In this document: positions 1 to 5,011 of the stretch, piece by piece
Position numbering within the stretch: position 1 is the stretch's first letter
Layout of the letters: every line of letters begins with the position of its first letter
Assembly (NCBI GenBank): GCA_030040115.1
Contig: JASHUH010000565.1
Location: 1 to 5,178 of the forward strand
From: Acidobacteriaceae bacterium
GTDB taxonomy: Bacteria; Acidobacteriota; Terriglobia; Terriglobales; Acidobacteriaceae
Length of the DNA: 5,178 nucleotides
Direction of reading: 5' to 3'
Translations under genes and position numbers: made by a program
Notes under the pieces: generated by a model
What the model saw: the letters and a program-made list of their open reading frames with translations, nothing else
Told to the model about the DNA's origin: nothing
The model's database searches: none

Positions 1-185
1 GCTGGGGCGACGACGCGCACCGGGTGAATCCGGGGTACGAGACGCTGATCCAGCCGGACGGGCCGATTTATTTTATCGGCGACCATGTGAGCCAGATTGT
101 GGCCTGGCAGGAAGGCGCGGCGGTGAGCGCCTTGCGCGCGGTGCAGATGCTGAGCGACCGGGTGCGCGCCCGGCAAAGTAGCTAG
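1..185 (+). CDS. Flavin-containing amine oxidase, C-terminal end (partial)
   Basis: This is the last 60 codons of a gene that enters from the left edge; the frame begins at base 3 and stops at TAG 183-185. The fragment carries the C-terminal FAD-binding signature of the monoamine oxidase / L-amino-acid oxidase family: PIYFIGDHVSQIVAWQEGA at residues 21-39 of the fragment, followed by a final helix (SALRAVQML). In this family the Gly-Asp/Glu-His-x-Ser stretch contacts FAD, and the Trp-x-Glu-Gly-Ala segment lies beside the flavin. Such enzymes oxidise primary or secondary amines, or amino acids, to imines and produce H2O2. The substrate pocket and the N-terminal dinucleotide-binding GxGxxG motif lie outside the window, so specificity and cellular location cannot be judged. 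The family call is firm; anything finer is not possible. No gene follows on the same strand for more than 3 kb, so this appears to be the end of its transcription unit. Confidence 0.85.
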   Translation, partial: WGDDAHRVNPGYETLIQPDGPIYFIGDHVSQIVAWQEGAAVSALRAVQMLSDRVRARQSS

Positions 186-439
186 CTTAACCATCCCCTG
201 GCTGGCCCCCCTCCCCCTCTTTCCTCGCCGGTGAGCAACCTTTTTGTTTTCAATAACTTGGCAGAAGATCTGCGCCGCAACTGATAGAAAAAGCAGATGT
301 TTAGCATCAAAGTTCTTAAGGATGAGCGAGTTACGGTTTTTGATTCCGTGATTTCATGTGGTTTTGCCGGTTTTCTTCCCTTGCAATCTTCCATGGATTG
401 CCTCTAATTTGCCACGGATTCTGAATCATGAGTCAGGTT

Positions 440-457
440 TCAGGGGTCAGGGGTCAG
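440..457 (+). repeat. Short tandem repeat (TCAGGGG)2-TCAG
   Basis: The unit TCAGGGG occurs twice in a row (440-446, 447-453) and is followed by a partial third copy, TCAG. A degenerate copy (GTCAGGTT) lies just upstream at 432-439. It lies in non-coding DNA at the point where the AT-rich stretch returns to high GC. Its function is unknown. It could be simple slippage or the edge of a dispersed genomic repeat. Confidence 0.5.
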
Positions 458-626
458 AAAACGACCCCGAATCCCGGTGAAACGATCCGCATTTTGGGGG
501 CTTCATGTTTCCAGTATGACGAAAGGCGCGAAATAAGCGGCAAAGCCGAGAGAGGGATTTTTGGGGGGCGGGTCGGGCGGACCGGCTGGCGGGTTTCGGG
601 TGGACGGCGGTCGTGGATAAACCGGC

Positions 627-674
627 GACACCCCATACGGGGAGCTGTCCCTGAGCCAGAGCGCAAGCACGCTC
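627..674. repeat. Two adjacent small inverted repeats
   Basis: The first is GACACCCC (627-634), loop ATAC, then GGGG (639-642) and TGTC (646-649). It forms an 8-bp stem with a 3-nt bulge. The second is GAGCG (659-663) and CGCTC (670-674) around a 6-nt loop. They lie 109-156 bases past the stop of the minus-strand protease/inhibitor operon, so they could be 3' stem-loops of that transcript. Neither is followed by a T tract in either direction, so they do not qualify as intrinsic terminators. The hexamer GAGCGC is also repeated directly at 659-664 and 678-683. Confidence 0.35.
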
Positions 675-782
675 GATGAGCGCATTGTCCTGTTGGCATC
701 AGTCGAGATTTCGTTCGCTGGAGATCGCTGCATACAAGCCGACAAAGTTACCCATTCGTGGCTTATAGTGCTTCCCTGTTGC

Positions 783-1142
783 CTATTCTTTTGTGACGGT
801 GATGGTGAGGGTGTGGGTGGTTAGGGGTGGACGATTGGGTTGGAAGCTGCGGGCGAGGCGGAGGGTGAGCGTGGTGCGGCCGGGGTGGTGGGCGAGGATC
901 GTGAGGATGTGATCGCGGGTGTAGGTTTGCGGCTCGGCGCCGGGTTTGCTGTGGGGGACGGCGCCTTCGGGCGCGGACCGGAGCGTGACGGTGACGCAGG
1001 CGCTGTCGCCTGTGAGGGTCCAGGACCAGGAGTAGCCGGCGGGACCGGCGCCTCCGAGGCGGAAGCGCGCAGTCTTGCCGGGTTTGAGGGTCAGAGCAGA
1101 GGGTAGTTCAGCGGGTCGTTCCGATGGCGCCTGCGTCGGCAT
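783..1142 (-). CDS. Chagasin-like cysteine protease inhibitor (I42 family)
   Basis: Predicted 119-residue protein that should bind and block papain-family proteases by plugging the active-site cleft with three loops. The typical I42 order is visible: a basic first strand (ALTLKPGKTARFRL, 16-29); a BC loop ending GPAGYSWSW (33-41), matching the family's NPTTGYxW loop; a Gly/Pro-containing DE-loop region (SKPGAEPQTYT, 65-75); then HHPGRTTLTLRLARSF (85-100), where RSF stands where the family usually has RPW, and a closing strand TLTITVTK (111-118). The length suits a single chagasin domain. ATG 1142 is chosen because GGAGG precedes it by 5 bases and the domain starts soon after. An in-frame ATG at 1247 would add 35 Cys/Ser/Thr-rich residues that look like a shadow of the protease. 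The gene overlaps the protease stop by 35 bp in another frame, implying translational coupling. No signal peptide is seen. The family call is good; inhibition of the neighbouring protease is inferred. Confidence 0.82.
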   Translation of the reverse strand: MPTQAPSERPAELPSALTLKPGKTARFRLGGAGPAGYSWSWTLTGDSACVTVTLRSAPEGAVPHSKPGAEPQTYTRDHILTILAHHPGRTTLTLRLARSFQPNRPPLTTHTLTITVTKE

Positions 1143-3144
1143 GCCAGCCTCCGTCGTCGCGCCAGTAGTGCTGCAGCATGCCGTCGTTGCGCAGCACGAT
1201 GAGCTCCAGGTTAAATCCGAAGCTGCCCTGCAGCAGGGCGATGACACGGTTGACGTTGGAGCCGAACTGGGCGCTCATGGCCCAAGGATAGCCGGAAACC
1301 TGGTTGTTACGCCACCAGTGCTGGACGGCGCCGTCCGGCATGGCGACGCAGAGCTCGAAGTTGCCGTTGCCGGAGTCAGTGTTGATGCCGAACTGGCCCT
1401 GGATCATGCAGGCGTGGGATTTGACGCCGGAGGCGAAGACCTCGGCAGCGATCCATTTGCCTCCGCTGCGGTAGAAGTGCTGCATGGCGCCGTCGAGGCA
1501 GGTGCCGACGAACTCGAGATTGCCAAAGGTACTCTCGAGCAGCGAAGGGCCGGCGGTGAGGAAGCCGGAGCCGAAGCTCGCGGTTTTCGACCAGTTGCCG
1601 TTGACCCGGGACCAGTGCTCGAAGGAGCCGCCCTGCACGGCGACAACCACGTCGAACTGGCCCTGGGTGTAATCGCTTTCGCAGAAGCCGACGCAGCCCT
1701 GGGCGTTGGTGGGTCCGAAGATGGGGCCGTTGACCCACTTGCCGGTGGACTGATCGAAGTACCAGTGGTGAAGGCGGTTGCCGGTGGTAAGGTAGATGGT
1801 TTCAAAGTTGCGGTTGTACGTAGTGCCAGTGAGGGTGAGGTCGATGGCGACATCGTTGGCCTCGGTCTCGGCCGCGGCCCAGGGGATATTGCCCACGGCG
1901 TTGTTGCGCCACCAGTGGGTGAAGGAGTTGCCTTTGCTGGGCGCGAGCAGCTCGAAGTTGCGATGCAGGGCGCCGTCGCCGGATTCGATCATGCCGCCGG
2001 AATGCTCGCGGCGCTTGGTCCAGGGGTCGGGGTTGGTGAGCTGGATGCCGAGTTTGGAGTTGGTGTCGATGTTGCACTGGCCGTAGCCGATGAGGCCGAA
2101 ACCGCTGTTGCCCCAGCCGGGTCCCCAAGAGTTCTTGATGATCCAGCAGCCCAGCGTGTCGTTGTAGCCGACGACGCAGATGACGTGCCCGCCTTCAGGC
2201 TGCGCGTTGGCGGATTTGGTGTAGGGCACATTGCCGGACCAGCCGAAGAAGTCGCTGTAGACCTCGAAGGCGGCGACCAGCGGGCCGACGCTGGCGATCC
2301 AGTTCTTCTGGTCGTTGACGTCGCCGAGGGTGGTGTAGGCAGGCAAGCGGACGGTCTTGCCGTCGCGGTTGGAGGGCGGGTTGTAAGCCTGTGGCGCAAC
2401 ATTGGAGCCGCTGCCGCAGCCGGAGGGCGGCGGGTTCCAGTAGGAGGACGTGCGTGGGCCGGAGCCGGGGCCGGAGGAGTTGTCGTTGTCTACCCAGGCG
2501 ACGCAGGACTGGTCGCACCAGCCGTTGTTCTGCGCCCAGCTGAGGACCGGGCCGGGGCTGCCGCACTGGCCGCAGACGACTTTGTTGGCCTCGATGTAAT
2601 CGCCTTCGGAGCGGTCGCACCAGACGCAGTGCTCGATGCGGACCTGGGTTTCGACGAGCGCGGTGGAGGAGTAGATCCAGCAGTGCTCGCAGGGGTCCTG
2701 GTCGCGGATGCCGGTGACGAAGTTCCAGGTCCAGCGGTTGGTCCAGTCGACGGAGGCGGGGAGCGAGCCGTTGGAGCCGCCGCTGACGGAGGGAAGTTCG
2801 TCGTCAGAGCCGCTGGCGCCGGAAACGGTCTTGAGGCCGCTGGTGACATCCTTGGTTGCCGCGCTGGGGAGCTGCGAGCTGGAACCGATGGGGACAGCGA
2901 GCGGGGGCAGCAGGCCGCGGGCGACGAGTTCGTTGCGTAGCAGGGTGTTGGTGGTGGGGTTGGCTTTGACGAGCGCGACGACATCGACGGGCGCGGCGTC
3001 CTCGGCCTGCGGGTAATTGGTAAGGTCGGCGCCAGTGGCGTACCGTTTAATGGTCCCGTTGTCGGGGAAGGTGGGGTTGACGGTCCACTTGATCCCTTGC
3101 GCGGCGAGGTCTTGGCGAAGCTCGCCATAGGTGGTGAATGCCAT
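1108..3144 (-). CDS. Papain-family (C1A) cysteine protease with six-repeat C-terminal domain
   Basis: Predicted 678-residue multidomain endopeptidase. Residues 1-87 form a polar N-terminal domain I do not recognise. Residues 88-128 are a Ser/Gly-rich linker. The papain domain spans about 129-370 and starts with LPASVDW, as mature papains do. The catalytic set is complete: oxyanion Gln149 and nucleophile Cys155 in RDQDPCEHCW (six residues apart, as in papain Gln19/Cys25), His320 in EGGHVICVVGYND, and Asn338 with Trp340 in KNSWGPGWG. GPLVAAFEVYSDF (288-300) matches the conserved strand preceding the His. The middle is unusually Cys-rich (173, 176, 191, 194, 210, 214, 243). Residues ~384-678 hold six ~50-residue repeats. 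No I29 propeptide (ERFNIN) and no signal peptide are visible. Start ATG 3144 has AGGAGG five bases upstream, and the upstream frame has no ATG, GTG or TTG before an in-frame stop at 3256-3258. It is the first gene of an operon with the overlapping inhibitor. The physiological substrate is unknown. Confidence 0.9.
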   Translation of the reverse strand: MAFTTYGELRQDLAAQGIKWTVNPTFPDNGTIKRYATGADLTNYPQAEDAAPVDVVALVKANPTTNTLLRNELVARGLLPPLAVPIGSSSQLPSAATKDVTSGLKTVSGASGSDDELPSVSGGSNGSLPASVDWTNRWTWNFVTGIRDQDPCEHCWIYSSTALVETQVRIEHCVWCDRSEGDYIEANKVVCGQCGSPGPVLSWAQNNGWCDQSCVAWVDNDNSSGPGSGPRTSSYWNPPPSGCGSGSNVAPQAYNPPSNRDGKTVRLPAYTTLGDVNDQKNWIASVGPLVAAFEVYSDFFGWSGNVPYTKSANAQPEGGHVICVVGYNDTLGCWIIKNSWGPGWGNSGFGLIGYGQCNIDTNSKLGIQLTNPDPWTKRREHSGGMIESGDGALHRNFELLAPSKGNSFTHWWRNNAVGNIPWAAAETEANDVAIDLTLTGTTYNRNFETIYLTTGNRLHHWYFDQSTGKWVNGPIFGPTNAQGCVGFCESDYTQGQFDVVVAVQGGSFEHWSRVNGNWSKTASFGSGFLTAGPSLLESTFGNLEFVGTCLDGAMQHFYRSGGKWIAAEVFASGVKSHACMIQGQFGINTDSGNGNFELCVAMPDGAVQHWWRNNQVSGYPWAMSAQFGSNVNRVIALLQGSFGFNLELIVLRNDGMLQHYWRDDGGWHADAGAIGTTR
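1111..1995 (-). repeat. Six ~50-residue protein repeats, probable beta-propeller/lectin-like domain
   Basis: The C-terminal 295 residues of the protease are six copies of a unit with the pattern N-(F/L)-E/D, about ten residues, often D-G, then H-W-(W/Y/F). The F/L-E/D pairs sit at residues 397, 447, 497, 543, 596 and 646. The histidines of the H-aromatic-aromatic core sit at 410, 460, 510, 556, 609 and 659, giving spacings of 50, 50, 46, 53 and 50. Copies 1 and 5 share the longer form HWWRNN...PWA. Regular units of this size with aromatic cores are typical of beta-propeller blades such as the PLL-like or fucose-lectin-like propellers, which bind sugars at blade edges. Six blades would close one propeller. 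The fold and any sugar binding are inferred; the periodicity is directly visible. The protein ends directly after copy 6. Confidence 0.75.
1148..1152 (-). promoter_or_regulatory. Ribosome binding site of the inhibitor gene, inside the protease gene
   Basis: On the minus strand GGAGG lies 5 bases upstream of ATG 1142-1140. It is embedded in the last codons of the protease gene, so ribosomes finishing the protease pass directly over it. This site decides the inhibitor start against the longer in-frame ATG at 1247. Confidence 0.7.
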
Positions 3145-3149
3145 AATTT

Positions 3150-3155
3150 CCTCCT
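3150..3155 (-). promoter_or_regulatory. Strong ribosome binding site of the protease gene
   Basis: On the minus strand AGGAGG lies 5 bases before ATG 3144-3142. This is a near-perfect Shine-Dalgarno sequence and fixes the protease start, because no alternative start codon occurs between it and the upstream in-frame stop at 3256-3258. Confidence 0.8.
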
Positions 3156-3276
3156 GGTGGGGCTCGGATGAGAATGTGTGAAGCCGGGCGGCCCAGGGAA
3201 TCCGCGAAGCTAATGCAAGGATTTGGCCCGGTCCCTCTTTCGCGCAGCGTAGGGTTCACACGACCGGCCGACGGGC

Positions 3277-3314
3277 GATACCGCAGGAGTGGGATACCGC
3301 CGGGATGATACCGC
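3277..3314. repeat. Three direct repeats GATACCGC
   Basis: The octamer GATACCGC occurs at 3277-3284, 3293-3300 and 3307-3314, with starts 16 and 14 bases apart. Surrounding G-rich bases are partly shared. The array lies 133-170 bases upstream of the protease ATG. Regularly spaced direct repeats in a promoter region often bind a regulator cooperatively. A related core, GATACC, occurs again at 3703-3708 ahead of the dehydratase gene, and GGGATAC at 3624-3630. The repeats are directly visible; the regulatory role is inferred. Confidence 0.5.
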
Positions 3315-3368
3315 TGTCGGGATGACCCGTCTTCCCTGCCAGACGCCGAAGCGCGTGCGCAGCCTTTA

Positions 3369-3391
3369 GGGAGTCTCTAAACTATACTCCC
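3369..3391. promoter_or_regulatory. Inverted repeat GGGAGT/ACTCCC with TATACT-like core
   Basis: GGGAGT (3369-3374) and ACTCCC (3386-3391) form a perfect 6-bp inverted repeat around an 11-base AT-rich core. On the plus strand TATACT (3383-3388), and on the minus strand TATAGT (3386-3381), resemble -10 boxes. Neither has a good -35 at 16-18 bases, so promoter activity is doubtful. It could be an operator or a small transcript hairpin. Confidence 0.25.
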
Positions 3392-3410
3392 ATCTGATTA
3401 GCGGCGGCCT

Positions 3411-3445
3411 ACAATCTTGCAAATTGTTTTAGCGCCCAGTACATT
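3411..3445 (+). promoter_or_regulatory. Candidate sigma70-type promoter with overlapping inverted repeat
   Basis: TTGCAA (3417-3422) and TACATT (3440-3445) are separated by exactly 17 bases; each matches 4 of 6 consensus positions. The -35 box lies inside ACAAT(N7)ATTGT (3411-3415/3423-3427), a 5-bp inverted repeat that could be an operator. If used, it would give the dehydratase gene a leader of about 290 bases. This is weak evidence from pattern alone. Confidence 0.3.
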
Positions 3446-3729
3446 CCGGCCGGATCACGGGGCAAATCCGGAAGTCTGGCCCTCGAATCTACTCATGCGA
3501 CTAGGCTTGCGTTCGGTTCAGAAGATTCGTCCCGGGAGACGTTAGCTTCAATCAACGGGTATCGGGGCTTCATGGTGAATCTCTGTGAGCCGCTAATCTT
3601 CGCCGAGTCGCGCATCGCGCCCTGGGATACGTCGCATGAAGCTGGCTATTCTTCAGGTTTCCGGTTGGACTGAGGCGGCGATGGTCCTGGGGGCTGGATT
3701 ACGATACCACCAGACGACAGTGCTATTTC

Positions 3730-3734
3730 AGGAG
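3730..3734 (+). promoter_or_regulatory. Ribosome binding site of the dehydratase-like gene
   Basis: AGGAG lies 7 bases upstream of ATG 3742 and supports this start, which also places a twin-arginine signal directly at the N terminus. Confidence 0.65.
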
Positions 3735-3741
3735 CACGTGC

Positions 3742-4944
3742 ATGTCGATCAGTCGAAGAGCGGTGTTGCAGGGGCTGGCGGTGGCGCCGTGGGCGGGGGC
3801 GGCGAGCCCGGTATGTGCGGGGGAAAAGGTGCCGGCGCTGACGGTCGCGGAGGCGGAGGTGTTCCGCGTCAAGGTGAACCAGCGCGGCAACTGGACGATT
3901 GTGCGGCTGAGGACGAGCGGCGGGGTGACGGGGATTGGCGACGCGTCGCAAAGCTTGAATGACAGCCAGACGCTGGTGTACGTGAAGCAGTTCGCGGGGT
4001 GGCTGCGGGGGCAATCGATTTTTGCCGTGGACTGGCTGCGCAAGGCGACGGCGGCGACGGTGGCCGCGCAGGGCCGCCCGGCAGCCATGGCCGCGAGCGC
4101 GCTGGAGCAATGCCTGTGGGACATTCAGGGAAAGGCGATGGGGGTTCCGGTGTATGACTTGTTCGGCGGGCGCATCCAGGAGCGCATCCGCATGTACGCG
4201 AACATCAACCGCTCGACGGAGGAGCGGACGCCGGAGGGTTTTGCGCGCATGGCGGAGAAGGCGGTGGGAGCGAGTTTCGACGCGGTGAAGCTGGCGCCGT
4301 TCGACGAAATGCCGGAGGGGCTGAGGGACGAAGCGCAGGTGGAGCGGTTTATGGCGCGCGGGATTGCGTGCGCGGGGGCGGTGCGGCAGACGATGGGGCC
4401 GAAGCGCGATCTGCTGGTGGATGTGCACAGCCGCATGGACCTGGAACACGGATTGGAGCTGGTGCGGCGGTTCGAGCCGCTGAAGCTCTACTGGATCGAA
4501 GAGGTGACGCCGGCGAAGCCCGTGGAGAACCTGGCCGCGATCAACAAAGCGGCGAAGATGCCGACGGCGGGCGGCGAATCGATTTATGGGGTGCGGGGGT
4601 TTTATCCGTACATCAAGGCGGAAGCCGTGGACATTGTGATGCCGGACGTGAAGGTGTGCGGGGGCATGATCGAGTTGAAGAAGATTGCCGGATTGGCGGA
4701 AGGCGCGGGGCTGATCGCGTCTCCGCATGGGCCGGCGAGCCCGGTGGGGAATTTGACGGCGGCGCATGTGATTGCGACGGTGATGAACTTCAATATTCTG
4801 GAGTTCTCGTATGGAGAAGTCCCGTGGCGGGCGGAGCTGCTCGATCCGCCGGAGGAGATTGTGGAAAGCGCGCTGGTGCTGTCGAAGCGGCCGGGGTTGG
4901 GGCACGCGCTGAACGAGAAGACGGCGGCGCAGCATGCGGTGTGA
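3742..4944 (+). CDS. Tat-exported enolase-superfamily enzyme, galactonate dehydratase-like
   Basis: Predicted 400-residue Mg2+-dependent enzyme of the mandelate racemase/muconate lactonizing family, which removes a proton alpha to a carboxylate. The N terminus MSISRRAVLQGLAVAP is a twin-arginine signal; cleavage near residue 26 (VCA|GEK) would release the folded enzyme to the periplasm. The capping domain follows (about 33-145), then the barrel. Metal ligands are Asp227 (LLVDVHS), Glu253 (WIEEV) and Glu279 (GGES). Catalytic candidates are His229, His329 (SPHGPASP) and Glu354 (NILEFS). The spacings 227/253/279/329/354, plus the DxH pair, equal those I recall for E. coli D-galactonate dehydratase (183/209/235/285/310, His185), so an acid-sugar dehydratase is more likely than a racemase. 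A lysine is present at 183, but the second Lys of the KxK racemase motif is Ala185. The substrate is not assignable, and no sugar-pathway neighbours are visible. The gene stands alone on its strand; its stop lies 67 bases from the convergent permease stop. Confidence 0.85.
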   Translation: MSISRRAVLQGLAVAPWAGAASPVCAGEKVPALTVAEAEVFRVKVNQRGNWTIVRLRTSGGVTGIGDASQSLNDSQTLVYVKQFAGWLRGQSIFAVDWLRKATAATVAAQGRPAAMAASALEQCLWDIQGKAMGVPVYDLFGGRIQERIRMYANINRSTEERTPEGFARMAEKAVGASFDAVKLAPFDEMPEGLRDEAQVERFMARGIACAGAVRQTMGPKRDLLVDVHSRMDLEHGLELVRRFEPLKLYWIEEVTPAKPVENLAAINKAAKMPTAGGESIYGVRGFYPYIKAEAVDIVMPDVKVCGGMIELKKIAGLAEGAGLIASPHGPASPVGNLTAAHVIATVMNFNILEFSYGEVPWRAELLDPPEEIVESALVLSKRPGLGHALNEKTAAQHAV

Positions 4945-5011
4945 GCTGGGCGAGCTTTTCCCGGTTGGCTCACGGTTACCCGCGCGCGTTTATGCCTGAG
5001 CCGTAAAGCGT
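4945..5011. other. Convergent intergenic gap with weak inverted repeat
   Basis: This 67-base gap separates the ends of two converging genes. GGCTCA (4967-4972) and TGAGCC (4997-5002) are a perfect 6-bp inverted repeat with a 24-base loop. No T tract follows on either strand, so a bidirectional intrinsic terminator is not convincingly present. Confidence 0.25.

Larger units (their letters stand above)
186..782. other. Intergenic region with no convincing gene; AT-rich first part
   Basis: These 597 bases separate the oxidase stop from the stop of the minus-strand inhibitor gene, so the two units converge here. Bases 241-420 have about 40% GC by direct count, far below the flanking genes, and include T-rich runs such as the tract at 241-250. 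That tract follows only a 3-bp GGT/ACC stem (230-232/238-240), so it is at best a weak terminator for the oxidase. A second small inverted repeat, ATCTGC/GCAGAT (268-273/293-298), has a 19-nt loop and no following T tract. From 421 on the GC content rises again, and short repeats and hairpins appear. Short open frames exist on both strands (for example 428-679 +), but they are rich in Arg/Gly/Pro and show no domain. I see no tRNA or insertion-sequence ends. It may be an eroded or structural non-coding region. Confidence 0.5.
3145..3741. other. Divergent intergenic/regulatory region
   Basis: These 597 bases lie between the divergent starts of the protease (minus) and the Tat-exported dehydratase (plus), so promoters for both units should lie here. 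Visible elements are three GATACCGC direct repeats nearer the protease, a 6-bp inverted repeat around an AT-rich core at 3369-3391, and a promoter-like pair at 3417-3445. Short open frames (a minus frame at 3047-3259 running into the protease start, and a plus frame starting at 3636 that overlaps the dehydratase) show no domain and are not called. I see no RNA gene or riboswitch. Confidence 0.5.

Noticed and set aside
230..250. Intrinsic terminator after the oxidase gene
   Set aside because: The T-rich tract is real, but the only stem before it is 3 bp, too weak to call a terminator.
428..679. 83-codon plus-strand open frame in the left intergenic region
   Set aside because: It starts inside a simple repeat, has no convincing ribosome binding site, is rich in Arg/Gly, and competes with overlapping frames on the other strand. 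No evidence of coding.
1108..1142. Programmed +1 frameshift fusing protease and inhibitor
   Set aside because: The frames overlap in a way that would allow it, but no slippery run is apparent and the inhibitor has its own start and ribosome binding site. Coupled separate translation is simpler.
1143..1247. Longer inhibitor starting at ATG 1247
   Set aside because: The additional 35 residues are Cys/Ser/Thr-rich and lie wholly within the protease gene. ATG 1142 has a well-spaced GGAGG and begins just before the inhibitor domain.
1075..2940. 621-codon plus-strand open frame antisense to the protease
   Set aside because: It is very rich in Ala/Gly/Val/Asp with no domain, and it mirrors the GC-biased protease codons. 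Its apparent internal repetition is the reflection of the six real repeats on the other strand.
3047..3259. 70-codon minus-strand open frame upstream of and overlapping the protease start
   Set aside because: It is out of frame with the protease, Pro/Arg-rich, and has no domain. It probably arises by chance.
3646..4935. 429-codon minus-strand open frame antisense to the dehydratase gene
   Set aside because: Its composition is dominated by Arg, His, Pro and Leu, typical of the complement of a GC-rich gene. No domain is visible, while the plus strand encodes a complete enolase-superfamily enzyme.
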